Source: NCEH01 sp040049195
GTDB lineage: Bacteria; Pseudomonadota; Alphaproteobacteria; Rhizobiales; Xanthobacteraceae
Length of the DNA: 64,000 nucleotides
Strand: one strand, 5' to 3'
Assembly (NCBI RefSeq): GCF_040049195.1
Contig: NZ_JBDZDL010000001.1
Shown: piece after piece, positions 41,526 to 50,419 of the stretch
How positions within the stretch are numbered: position 1 is the first letter of the stretch
Layout of the letters: each line of letters begins with the position of its first letter
The notes under the pieces: generated by a model
What the model saw: only the letters and a program-made list of their open reading frames with translations
What the model was told of the DNA's origin: nothing
Databases searched by the model: none
Made by a program: the position numbers and the translations under genes

Positions 41526-42766
41526 CCGACCAATTCAAGACCGCGATCGTCGAAAGCCTCGCCGCCCGAAAGGAAGCCGAGATCCAATTCCTGGCCGAAC
41601 TGGTGCGCATGCCGTCGGACAATCCGCCGGGCGATTGCGCGCCCCATGCGGCGCTGGCGGCCCGGTTGCTGGAGGAACTGGGCTTCGTCGTCGAGCGCCA
41701 TGCGGTGCCCGAGGCGACCGTGGGTGAGGGCGGCATGGTGAGCGTCACCAATCTCGTGGTGCGCGAGCGCTTCGGCGAGGGGCCGACCATCGCGCTGAAC
41801 GCCCATGGCGACGTGGTGCCGCCGGGGCTCGGCTGGACGTTCGATCCCTATGGCGCGGAAATCGCCGACGGCTTCATGTACGGGCGCGGGGTGGCGGTCT
41901 CCAAGTCGGATTTCGCCACCTATGCCTTCGCGCTGCTCGCCTTGCGGGACGCCGCGCGGGCCGGCGCGCGCTTCGCCGGCACGGTGGAACTGCACTTCAC
42001 CTATGACGAGGAGATGGGTGGCTTGCTCGGCCCCGGCTGGCTGCTGGCGCAGGGCATCTCGAAGCCGGACTATGCGCTCTCGGCGGGCTTTTCCTACGAC
42101 ATCGTCACGGCCCACAATGGCTGCCTGCACCTGGAGGCGGAAATCCTCGGCCGCTCGGCCCATGCCGCCATGCCGGAGACCGGCGCCGATGCGCTGGAGG
42201 CGGCGACCGGCGTGCTGGCCGCGCTCTATCGCCTGCGGCACCAATTGCGCGAACAGGTCTCGCCCTTGCCCGGCATCGGCGCGCCGGGCCTGACGGTGGG
42301 GCTGATTTCCGGCGGCATCAACACCAATGTGGTGCCGGACAAGGTGACGCTGCGCATCGACCGCCGCATCACCCCGCAGGAGGACGCGGCCGCGGCCGAG
42401 GCGGACCTTGAGGCCCTGATCGTCGGCGAAGCCTCGGCCTTTCCCGGCATCTCCTGTCGGTTCCGCCGGCTCCTGCTGGCGGAGCCTTTCGTGCCGATGC
42501 CGGGCCAGGAGCGCCTGGTCGCGGCCATCCAGCGCGCGGCGCTGGGCGTGATGGACCAGCCGGTGGGCACGAAGGGCGTCCCGATCTATACCGACGCGCG
42601 GCTCTATTCGGCGGCCGGCATTCCCACCGTGCTCTACGGCGCCGGCCCGCGCACCTTGCTGGAGGCGAACGGCCATCGCGCGGACGAAAAGCTGTCGCTC
42701 GCCGATCTGGAGCGCGCCACCCACGTCGTCGCCTTGGCGCTGGCGGACCTGCTCGCCGCCCGGTGA
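41522..42766 (+). CDS. M20 family metallopeptidase (ArgE/DapE type)
   Basis: A 414-residue zinc exopeptidase. Metal residues are in LNAHGDVVPPG (H-x-D), TYDEEMGGLLGPG (EE) and the final NGHRADEKL. The lid domain is about 180-300. It probably releases an amino acid or cuts an acyl group from a substrate delivered by the operon. It starts inside the stop of the upstream hydrolase (ATGA, 41522-41525). It converges on the GGDEF/EAL gene. Two M20-type enzymes of different subgroups in one operon suggest two successive hydrolytic steps. Confidence 0.87.
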   Translation: MTDQFKTAIVESLAARKEAEIQFLAELVRMPSDNPPGDCAPHAALAARLLEELGFVVERHAVPEATVGEGGMVSVTNLVVRERFGEGPTIALNAHGDVVPPGLGWTFDPYGAEIADGFMYGRGVAVSKSDFATYAFALLALRDAARAGARFAGTVELHFTYDEEMGGLLGPGWLLAQGISKPDYALSAGFSYDIVTAHNGCLHLEAEILGRSAHAAMPETGADALEAATGVLAALYRLRHQLREQVSPLPGIGAPGLTVGLISGGINTNVVPDKVTLRIDRRITPQEDAAAAEADLEALIVGEASAFPGISCRFRRLLLAEPFVPMPGQERLVAAIQRAALGVMDQPVGTKGVPIYTDARLYSAAGIPTVLYGAGPRTLLEANGHRADEKLSLADLERATHVVALALADLLAAR

Positions 42767-42796
42767 GCGCCCCGCCGGCCTTGCCGGGGGGCTCCG

Positions 42797-45700
42797 TTAG
42801 CGCCGGTAGTCGGCGAGGAAATTGGTCAGGCTCTTTGCATCCAGCGGCCGGCTGAACAGATAGCCCTGGATCTCGTCGCAGCGCAGCTTGCTCAGCAGGT
42901 CCATCTGCTGGCGCGTCTCCACCCCCTCGGCGATCACTTTCAGCCCGAGGGAGTGGGCAAGCGAGATGATCGCGTCGACGATCATCATCGTATCGCGCCG
43001 CGGCGTCATGCCGGAGATGAAGGAGCGATCGATCTTGAGCGAGGAGACCGGCAGCTGCGCCAGATATCCCAGCGAGGAATGGCCGGTGCCGAAATCGTCG
43101 ATGGCCACCTGAACGTCGCGGGCGCGCAATTGCTGGAGCTGCGCCACCGTGCGATCGATGTCCTCCATGGCGGCGCTTTCGGTCAGCTCGATCTCAAGCC
43201 AGGGCGCGGGCCAGCCCGATGCGGGCGCCGGCGCCATCTCGTCGAGAATGGACAGCACGTCCTCGACGAAGTTCGGCTCTCGCATCTGCACGGCGGACAC
43301 GTTCACCGCCACCGGAAGATACGGCAAACCCGCCGCAAGCCAGGAGGATTGGTCCTCCATGGCGCGGCGGATCACCCACAGGCCGACATCCACGATCATG
43401 CCGTTCTCTTCCAGAAGCGGCACGAACTGGCTCGGCTGCACCATCGTATGCTCGCTGTCGCGCCAGCGCAGCAGGGCTTCCAGGCCGATGATGTTTCCGG
43501 TCGAGATCTCCAGCTTCGGTTGATAGTGGAGTTGGAACTCGCCGTCCGAAATGGCCTGGGCGAGGCGCATTTCCACCTGCATGCGCCGGGCCATCTCCTC
43601 GTGCATGCGCGGCTCGAAGAAGGAGATGCGCGCGCCCGAATTGCGCGCCCGGCGCAACGCGGTCTCCGCATTGGCCAGCAGGGCGTCGGCATCCTCCCCG
43701 TCGTTGGGATAGATGGAAACGCCGGTCTGAATGGTCAGGGTGACCGCGTGCGTGCCCACTTCGAACGGTTTGGAGAAGGCTTCGTCCAGCGAATGGTCCA
43801 TGCGCAGGGTGGGTTCGCTCGCGGCCGTCCTGTTCGGCAGGAAGGTCGCGAACAGATTGCCGGAGATCCGGGCCACCCGGTCCGGGAAGCGCGAGACCGC
43901 CTTCAGCCGGTGCGCGACCTGGCGCAGCACGTCGTCGCCCGCGGCTCGGCCGAGCGTGGTGTTGATGGAGACGAAATTGCGCAGGTTGCCCACCACGACG
44001 AGAAGCTGCTCCCCGTCTTCGTGGGCAGTGTGCATCGCCTGCCGAAGGCGTTCGAGGAACAGGACCCGGTTGGGAAGGCCGGTCAGGCCGTCGTACTGGC
44101 TCAGCTGCACCAGCCGGTTCTGGGTCGACAGGTGGGTGAGGGCGAAGGAGATGTCGGCCGCCAACTGCTTAAGCAAGAGCATCTCATCGGCCGTGAAGAA
44201 GCCGGAGACGCGCGCCCGCAGCACCAGCACGGCGATCGGCCGGGTCCCTTCCGCGAGCGGTAACGCGACGCAGGAGGCCGTGCCCGTCAGGGCGTCGTTG
44301 TCGATGGCGGGGGCGGAGGTCGCGATGGCCTCGGCAATCAGCTGCGCGGTATCGATCGATGCAAGGCGGGGCGCATCGCCCGTGTCCGCCTGTGCGGGGC
44401 GTTCGCCTTCGGCGGAGGCGGCGATCCTGTGCACGCGCGGTCCGCCGTCCGGCACGCCACCCTCAAGCAGGATGACTTCCGCCTTGGCGAACTGGCCTTC
44501 CTCGACCGCGATCTCGCACGCCCCTTCCAACAAGGCCGCGCGATCCGCCACGCGGACGATCAGGGAATTGATGCCGCTGAGAACCGCACGGATGCGGGAG
44601 AGCCGCACGAGGCGCAATTCCTGTCCGCGCCGGTCGATGAACTGGCCCACCTGGCTGCCGATGGCCGTGAACAGCGCACTGAGCGCCGGATTTGCGACAT
44701 GCGGCGCGGCGCCGAAGAAGCCAAGCACGCCGATCACCTTGCCGCCGGTGACCACGGGAAACGCCAGGCCCGAATTCAGGCCGAGCGCGCGCACCAGGCG
44801 CGAGCGGCGCGAACCCTTCTCGAGTTCGGCCTCGTCGAGCCAGACAGGGGCGCCGCTTTCCCACGCGCGCCCGAGGAGGCCCGCGCCTCTGGGAAAGTCG
44901 AATTGGCGTGTCTGGGCGAGAAACTCGGCGGCGGCGGCGCTGTCGGCATGCCAGGTGGCGACATGGCGCAGACGACTTGCCTCCTCGTCCACCTCCCAAA
45001 GTTCGCCCAGCTGGAATTTGGCGCAGGCGCAGATGGTGCGCAGGATTTCGGGGGCCGCTTGGTCGACGGTGGAGGTCACCGCCAACACGCCTGCCAGGGC
45101 ATATTGGATTTCCAGCCGCCATTGCGCCGCGGCCCGCTCGGCCACTTCCTCCTCGAGCTGCCCGGAGCGCTCCGCCAGCTCGCTGAACAGGCAGTGGTTC
45201 TCGAAGATGCGCCCCACATAGGAGGCGAAAATGGAGAGCAGGCGCTCGTCGTCCGGCGAGAACCCGTTGCGCCCGATCTTGTTGGAGGCGCAGACCCACC
45301 CAAACGTCTGGGTGGCCGAGCGCACCGGCACGAACAGCAGCGAGCGCACGCGGGGAAAGGCGACGGGCAGGCCGAGGTTGGCCGCATCCGTGGGCTCGCC
45401 CAGGTGGCGCGCCACGCCGTTGGTGCCGAGCGGAATGGGTTGCGGCCCGTTCAGCAGGAGCTGGCTTTCCACTTCGCCGATCAGAGCCTCGGGCAGTCCG
45501 CTCGCGGCCGCATAGCCGGTGCCCGGCTGGCCCGGTTCCCACAGTCCCACCACCGCATGGCGGGCGGCGACGAGATCGCGGGTCCAGCGGCAGAACACCC
45601 GCGCGATCTGCAGCGGCTCCCGCTCGGCCGCGATCTGGAGGCTCATCTCGATCAGGGCCATGAGGCGGCTGGTGGTCCATTCCAGCTCCTCCGTGGCCTG

Positions 45701-46150
45701 CACGAGCTTGTTGGAGACCAGCCGCAGGTGCTTGCGGTCGAACCCGGGATGATCTTGCGGCTGGGGCGGAACGATCGTGTGCTTTCGGGTCAGCACGTCG
45801 TTGACAACTTGCAGGATGAGGGCGGGGTCGGCTGGCTTGGTCAGCACATATTGCACGCCGCACGCCTGGGCGAGGGTGAGCGCCTCGCGCTCGTTGTAAT
45901 GGGCGGTGTAGAAGATGACCGGGATATCGGCGAGCCCGCCCGCTTGCCGCAGGGCGCGCACCAGCTCGTAGCCGTCGCCCGACGGCATCAGGATGTCGGA
46001 GATGACCAGGTCGGGGAATTCGGCATGGGCGATGGCCAGGGCCGTCGTGCCGTCCGAGGCCTCGATCAGCCGATGATCGCCATACTTGAGCAGCGTGACC
46101 AGGAATTCACGGTTGATGGCGTGATCATCGACGATGAGAATGGTCGCCAT
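42797..46150 (-). CDS. Receiver-GAF-(degenerate GGDEF)-EAL c-di-GMP signalling protein
   Basis: A 1117-residue cytoplasmic protein. An N-terminal receiver domain (1-120; D8, D9, phospho-site D52, K105) is followed by three GAF-like domains (about 155-325, 345-505, 515-670), a GGDEF domain (about 685-845) and an EAL domain (about 860-1115). The GGDEF site reads SGNLF (763-767), so the cyclase is probably dead. EAL is intact: EALLRW (891-896), NVSAVQ, ELTES, IDDFGTG and EGVET. It is therefore likely a c-di-GMP phosphodiesterase controlled by phosphorylation and perhaps by GAF ligands. ATG at 46150 lies 1 bp after the lone receiver's stop (TGACATG), so translation is coupled. Longer frames run over the upstream gene. 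Confidence 0.92.
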   Translation of the reverse strand: MATILIVDDHAINREFLVTLLKYGDHRLIEASDGTTALAIAHAEFPDLVISDILMPSGDGYELVRALRQAGGLADIPVIFYTAHYNEREALTLAQACGVQYVLTKPADPALILQVVNDVLTRKHTIVPPQPQDHPGFDRKHLRLVSNKLVQATEELEWTTSRLMALIEMSLQIAAEREPLQIARVFCRWTRDLVAARHAVVGLWEPGQPGTGYAAASGLPEALIGEVESQLLLNGPQPIPLGTNGVARHLGEPTDAANLGLPVAFPRVRSLLFVPVRSATQTFGWVCASNKIGRNGFSPDDERLLSIFASYVGRIFENHCLFSELAERSGQLEEEVAERAAAQWRLEIQYALAGVLAVTSTVDQAAPEILRTICACAKFQLGELWEVDEEASRLRHVATWHADSAAAAEFLAQTRQFDFPRGAGLLGRAWESGAPVWLDEAELEKGSRRSRLVRALGLNSGLAFPVVTGGKVIGVLGFFGAAPHVANPALSALFTAIGSQVGQFIDRRGQELRLVRLSRIRAVLSGINSLIVRVADRAALLEGACEIAVEEGQFAKAEVILLEGGVPDGGPRVHRIAASAEGERPAQADTGDAPRLASIDTAQLIAEAIATSAPAIDNDALTGTASCVALPLAEGTRPIAVLVLRARVSGFFTADEMLLLKQLAADISFALTHLSTQNRLVQLSQYDGLTGLPNRVLFLERLRQAMHTAHEDGEQLLVVVGNLRNFVSINTTLGRAAGDDVLRQVAHRLKAVSRFPDRVARISGNLFATFLPNRTAASEPTLRMDHSLDEAFSKPFEVGTHAVTLTIQTGVSIYPNDGEDADALLANAETALRRARNSGARISFFEPRMHEEMARRMQVEMRLAQAISDGEFQLHYQPKLEISTGNIIGLEALLRWRDSEHTMVQPSQFVPLLEENGMIVDVGLWVIRRAMEDQSSWLAAGLPYLPVAVNVSAVQMREPNFVEDVLSILDEMAPAPASGWPAPWLEIELTESAAMEDIDRTVAQLQQLRARDVQVAIDDFGTGHSSLGYLAQLPVSSLKIDRSFISGMTPRRDTMMIVDAIISLAHSLGLKVIAEGVETRQQMDLLSKLRCDEIQGYLFSRPLDAKSLTNFLADYRR

Positions 46151-46151
46151 G

Positions 46152-46532
46152 TCATCGGCTCGATCGCTGCGGGGGCAGGTGACGGGCGATCTGCTGTGCG
46201 AACGTCTCCGGGTCGATGGGCTTGGACAGATAGTCATCAAAGCCCGCGGCGATGATGTTTTCGCGGTCCCCCGACATGGCCGAGGCGGTGACCGCCACGA
46301 CCGGGGTTCCGGCGAGGGCCGGGTCCCGCTTGATTGCGGCGACGATCTCGAAGCCGTTCATGCCGGGCAGCTGCACATCGCTGATCACGAGGTCGGGCCG
46401 GTGCGTGCGGGCCAGATCGAAGCCCTCGCGCCCGTCGCCGGTTTCAACCAAGTCATGGCCGGCGCACCTGAGAAGGTAGGTCATGAGCTCGCGGCTGGTG
46501 GGATGGTCTTCGATGACCAGGATTTTGGTCAT
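46152..46532 (-). CDS. Single-domain response regulator
   Basis: A 126-residue stand-alone receiver. Phospho-site D52 in ISDVQLPG, acidic pair E8/D9 in LVIEDH, conserved Thr in VAVTASAM and Lys in YLSKPID are all present. No output domain exists, so it probably acts as a phosphate carrier or competitor between the upstream kinase and the downstream c-di-GMP protein. It overlaps the kinase stop by four bases (ATGA). The last residues PPQRSSR are a basic tail. Confidence 0.92.
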   Translation of the reverse strand: MTKILVIEDHPTSRELMTYLLRCAGHDLVETGDGREGFDLARTHRPDLVISDVQLPGMNGFEIVAAIKRDPALAGTPVVAVTASAMSGDRENIIAAGFDDYLSKPIDPETFAQQIARHLPPQRSSR

Positions 46533-48031
46533 GAAACCGACCCCGCCGGCAAGGTGAGGGTAAAGGTGGAGCCCTTGCCGTATTCGCTTTCCAGCTCGAT
46601 GCGGCCACCGAGATGCTCGGCCAGCCGGCGGCTGATGTGCAGGCCGAGGCCGCTGCCCTCACGCGGCCCGGTCTCGGATTCGAAGCGGGCGAAGGCATCG
46701 AAGACGGTGGGCAGATGCTCGGCGCGAATGCCCATGCCGGTATCGGTCACCGTAAACTGAACCTCGCCCGCCGTCCCCCCGGCCGCTGGACCCAGGCCCA
46801 CGTGGATGCTGCCGTGGTCGCAGAACTTCACGGCGTTGGCGCTGAGATTGGTGAGAATCTGCGTCAGCGCGCGGCGGTCGGTGAGGGCGACCAGGTTCTC
46901 GTCGGGCATGGCGAGGCTGAATTGAAGCCCTTTTTGCTCCACCTGATGCTGAAGCGCGCCGAACACGCCGCGCAGCACCTCCTGGCAGACCACCGGCTCC
47001 ATGCGCAGCTCGAACTTGTCCGCCTCGATGCGGGCGAGGTCCAGCAGGTCATTGATGAGCGACAGCAGGTGGCGCCCGCTGCTCTGGACGGTCTTGAGCT
47101 GTCGCTCCTGATCGTCGTTGAGGGGGCCGGGCAGGCGCATCAGCAAGGTGCCCGTAAAGCCGATGACGGCATTCAGCGGCGTGCGCAATTCATGGCTCAT
47201 GGTCGCCAGGAAACGATCCTTGGCTTGCATGGCGCTGGCGAGCTGCTCGTTCTTCTCCCGCAGAGCCGCTTCGAAGCGCTTGCGCTCGGTGGCGTCGCGG
47301 ATGGCGCTCAGCACCAGCGTGCCTTCCGGCGTCTGAAGCGGACTGAGGCTGATGTCGACCGGGAATTCCGAGCCGTCCACGCGCCGACCGTGCAGCTCCA
47401 GGCCCACACCCATGGCGCGGACGCGGGGCTGCGCCACATAACCCGCCCGGTGGTGCAGATGGGCCGCGCGCAGGCGCTCCGGCAGCAGGCGCTCCACCGG
47501 CTCGCCGATCAGGCTGCCCGCCGGATAGCCGAACAGGGCCTCGGCCTGGCTGTTGATGAGCACGATGCGGCCGGTCGCGTTGAGCACGACGATCGCATCC
47601 GGCATGAGTTCGAACAGGTCGCGGAACCGGGTTTCCAGCAGCTTGGCGTCGCGCTGGACCCGCAATTGGGTCACGTCCTTCTCGCCGAGCACGATCAGCG
47701 GAGCGTTACCGCCGCCGTTGAGGGGGGCGATGCGCTTGGCGGTGACGTCCACATACATCAGCACCCCGTCCTTGCGGCGGCGCAGGGCCTCATAGGTGCT
47801 GGGCCCGGCGGGCGGCAGATTGTTGAGGGGATCGGCCGCGCCATCGGGCGCATCGTTGGGCTGGACGAGTTCGTGCAGGCGTTCGCCGAGGGCTTCCGAC
47901 TGGGCATAGCCATAGAGACGCTCGGCGCCGCGATTCCACAGCAGCACACGATGGCCCGCATCGATGGCGATCACCGCGTCGGGCGCCTCTTCGAGGATCA
48001 AGGCATCGTAGGCGCGGTCGCTGTCGATCAT
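46529..48031 (-). CDS. PAS domain histidine kinase, cytoplasmic
   Basis: A 500-residue sensor kinase without membrane helices. Two PAS domains (about 8-125 and 135-252) precede the dimerisation/phosphoacceptor helix with H280 in MSHELRTPLNAV, and the HATPase domain (about 390-498) with NLSANAVKFCDHG (N box), DTGMGI (G1) and GSGLGLHI (G2). It senses a cytoplasmic cue, probably redox, oxygen or a small ligand, by PAS. It is the first gene of a three-gene operon with a lone receiver and the receiver-GAF-EAL protein, which are its likely targets. The upstream gap (48032-48361) has a TATAAT-like patch, but no firm promoter. Confidence 0.93.
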   Translation of the reverse strand: MIDSDRAYDALILEEAPDAVIAIDAGHRVLLWNRGAERLYGYAQSEALGERLHELVQPNDAPDGAADPLNNLPPAGPSTYEALRRRKDGVLMYVDVTAKRIAPLNGGGNAPLIVLGEKDVTQLRVQRDAKLLETRFRDLFELMPDAIVVLNATGRIVLINSQAEALFGYPAGSLIGEPVERLLPERLRAAHLHHRAGYVAQPRVRAMGVGLELHGRRVDGSEFPVDISLSPLQTPEGTLVLSAIRDATERKRFEAALREKNEQLASAMQAKDRFLATMSHELRTPLNAVIGFTGTLLMRLPGPLNDDQERQLKTVQSSGRHLLSLINDLLDLARIEADKFELRMEPVVCQEVLRGVFGALQHQVEQKGLQFSLAMPDENLVALTDRRALTQILTNLSANAVKFCDHGSIHVGLGPAAGGTAGEVQFTVTDTGMGIRAEHLPTVFDAFARFESETGPREGSGLGLHISRRLAEHLGGRIELESEYGKGSTFTLTLPAGSVS

Positions 48032-48361
48032 CTGTAGCTCTCCGCTCCGGCGCGGATCCCATCCGAAGCTTGCGTGCAGCTGAAGTGCCGAGGCCTTTTC
48101 ACAAGTATTTCACAGCGGCGTTCCCGCTTGCCTTTCAGCGGCAAGCCATTTTCATTGTTATAATAGTACCTGACAACCCGCGATAGATGTCGCAACCAAA
48201 AATCACCTCCCTGATAAGTGATTGCCGGCGACCGAATCTGTTGCAGGTGCGAAATGGACCTGTTGTGCGGCGATCGCTTCACCAGTCGAGGTCGCCGTTT
48301 GTACGGATGGATCATGACCTCGGCGAATAGACCACGCAAACGCCTTTCCGGCGACAGCGTG
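48032..48361. other. Gene-free stretch upstream of the kinase operon
   Basis: About 330 bp without a gene that I can support. It includes an AT-rich patch (TTGTTATAATAG at 48156-48167) unusual for this GC-rich region, and a tract rich in CGGCG. It probably carries the promoter of the leftward kinase operon and other control sequences. I find no RNA gene or mobile element. Confidence 0.45.
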
Positions 48362-48396
48362 GGTGCCGATCAGGCTGGTCCGACCTGATCGGCACC
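48362..48396. terminator. Perfect 13-bp inverted repeat after htpG
   Basis: GGTGCCGATCAGG (48362-48374) and CCTGATCGGCACC (48384-48396) pair perfectly with a 9-nt loop, 5 bp beyond the htpG stop codon. There is no T run on either strand. I read it as an htpG terminator or mRNA stabiliser. Another choice is a regulatory palindrome for the kinase operon to the left. Confidence 0.55.
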
Positions 48397-48400
48397 GCTT

Positions 48401-50299
48401 TCATCGCAGCGCGCGGGCGATCAGGCGGCCAAGCCGGGCGGAAAAGGCGCGCGGATCGCTCGGGCGTTCGCCATCGGCAATCTGGGCCTCATCGAGCAGC
48501 AGACGCGCGGCATCCTCGCGGAAGGCGGCCTCGTCCTCGCCCAGTTCGGCAAGCTTCACCACCAGATCGTGACGTGGATTGATTTCCAGCACCGGCTTTG
48601 CGCCGGCACCACCGCGCCCGGCGCTGGCCAGCAGCTTTTCCAGCTGCCGGTCCATGCCGGTGTCGGCCGCGACCAGGCACACCGGGCTTTCCGTGAGCCG
48701 GTCGGACGCGCGCACGTCGGAGACCGCCTCGTCCAGGGCCGTCTTGAGATAGGCGATGAAGGCCGAGACCGCCTCGCTCGCCTCGGCGGCGGGCTGGTCG
48801 GCGCCCTCCAGCAGCGGGATCAGCTTCAGGTCCGCCGAGCCCTGGGTGACGGATTTGAACGGCTTGCCCTCGTAATCGAGGCCCGCCGTCACCCAGAAGC
48901 TGTCCACCTGATCCGGCAGCAGCAGCACTTCGATGCCGCGGGCGCGGAACCCTTCGAGCTGCGGGGAGGCGGCGATGCGCTCCAGGTCGGTGCCGGTGGC
49001 GTAATAGATCGCGGTCTGGTTCTCCTTCAGGGCCGCGACATAATCCTTCAGCGCGCGCCAGGCGCCGCCGGAGGCCGTGGTCTTGAAGCGGGCGAGGTTC
49101 AACAGCGTGCTGCGGCGCTCGTAATCCTCATAGAGCCCTTCCTTCAGCACCGGCCCGAAATTCTCCCAGATGCCCGCATAAGCGTCGGCATCGTTGGCCG
49201 CGAGCTTCTCCAATTCGCTGAGGATGCGGTTGGAGACGCCCTTCTTGATGGCAGCGAGGATCGGGCTTTCCTGGATCATCTCGCGCGACATGTTGAGCGG
49301 TAGGTCGGCGGAATCCACCAGGCCGCGCACGAAGCGCAGGTAACGGGGCAGCAATTCCGCCTCGTCGGTGATGAACACGCGCTTCACATAGAGCTTCATG
49401 CGCCCGTGGCGGTCCGGGTCGAACAGATCGAAGGGCTTGGTGCCGGGCACGAAGGCGAGCACGGCATATTCGTGCCGGCCTTCCGCGCGATAGTGCAGGG
49501 TCAGGGCCGGATCGTCGAACTGGCCGGCGAGGCTGCGGTAGAAATCGGCATATTCCTCCTCGCTCACCTCGGACCTGGGCTTGGTCCAGAGGGCCGCGCC
49601 GTCGGCAATCTCGGAGGGCTCCTCCTCGCCGGTGCCGATCAGCACGATCGGCACCGGCACATGGCCCGACTGGGCCTTGACGATGCGCTCCAGATTGTAG
49701 CGCTCGCAATAGGCGAGGGCGTCCTCCATCAGGTGCAGCACCACGCGGGTGCCGCGCGCGGGCGCTTCAGCCAGATCGATCGGGGCGATGGTGTAGGTGC
49801 CCTTGCCGTCCGAGGACCAGAGCGAGGCCTGTTCGGTGCCCGCGCACCGCGAGATGACGTCCACCTTTTCCGCCACCATGAAGGCGGAATAGAAGCCGAC
49901 GCCGAACTGGCCGATGAGCTGCGTGCCTTCCCCGCCCGCAGTGGCGGCGATGCGGTCCATGAACGCCTTGGTGCCCGAGCGGGCGATGGTGCCCAGCGCT
50001 TCCGCCATGTCGAGCGCGCTCATGCCGATGCCGTTGTCCTCGATGACGAGGCGGCGCGCCTCCGCATCGGGATGCAGGGTGATGCGCAGCTTCGGGTCGT
50101 CGCCGAGAAGGGCGGGTTCGCTGATCGCCTCGTAGCGCAGCTTTTCGCAGGCATCGGCGGCGTTGGAGATCAGCTCGCGCAGGAACACGTCCTTGTCCGA
50201 ATAGACCGCGTGCACCATCAGGTGCAGCAGCTTGGCCACATCGGCCTCGAAGGCGTGGGTCTCGGGGGCGGGGGCGCTTGGGGCGCTCTCGGTGGTCAT
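48401..50299 (-). CDS. htpG: Molecular chaperone HtpG (Hsp90)
   Basis: A 632-residue Hsp90, normal for alphaproteobacteria. The N-terminal ATPase domain (about 1-230) has ELISNAADACEKLR, IEDNGIGM and QFGVGFYSAFMVAEKV; the middle domain (about 240-510) has RVFITDEAELLPRYLRFVRG and LPLNMSREMIQ; the C-terminal dimer domain ends LGRLIARALR. It remodels and stabilises client proteins under heat and other stress. No heat-shock promoter is certain in the short upstream gap. It ends just before a perfect 13-bp inverted repeat. Confidence 0.97.
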   Translation of the reverse strand: MTTESAPSAPAPETHAFEADVAKLLHLMVHAVYSDKDVFLRELISNAADACEKLRYEAISEPALLGDDPKLRITLHPDAEARRLVIEDNGIGMSALDMAEALGTIARSGTKAFMDRIAATAGGEGTQLIGQFGVGFYSAFMVAEKVDVISRCAGTEQASLWSSDGKGTYTIAPIDLAEAPARGTRVVLHLMEDALAYCERYNLERIVKAQSGHVPVPIVLIGTGEEEPSEIADGAALWTKPRSEVSEEEYADFYRSLAGQFDDPALTLHYRAEGRHEYAVLAFVPGTKPFDLFDPDRHGRMKLYVKRVFITDEAELLPRYLRFVRGLVDSADLPLNMSREMIQESPILAAIKKGVSNRILSELEKLAANDADAYAGIWENFGPVLKEGLYEDYERRSTLLNLARFKTTASGGAWRALKDYVAALKENQTAIYYATGTDLERIAASPQLEGFRARGIEVLLLPDQVDSFWVTAGLDYEGKPFKSVTQGSADLKLIPLLEGADQPAAEASEAVSAFIAYLKTALDEAVSDVRASDRLTESPVCLVAADTGMDRQLEKLLASAGRGGAGAKPVLEINPRHDLVVKLAELGEDEAAFREDAARLLLDEAQIADGERPSDPRAFSARLGRLIARALR

Positions 50300-50419
50300 G
50301 GCGGCAGCTCTCCAGTTGAAGGCGACGACCAGATGGCGGATGCCCCCGCCGATTTCAAGGGTGCTCCCGGGCGGGCGCCGCCCGCCGGGGCATTCCCTCG
50401 TCGATCACTCCTCCCGTCC

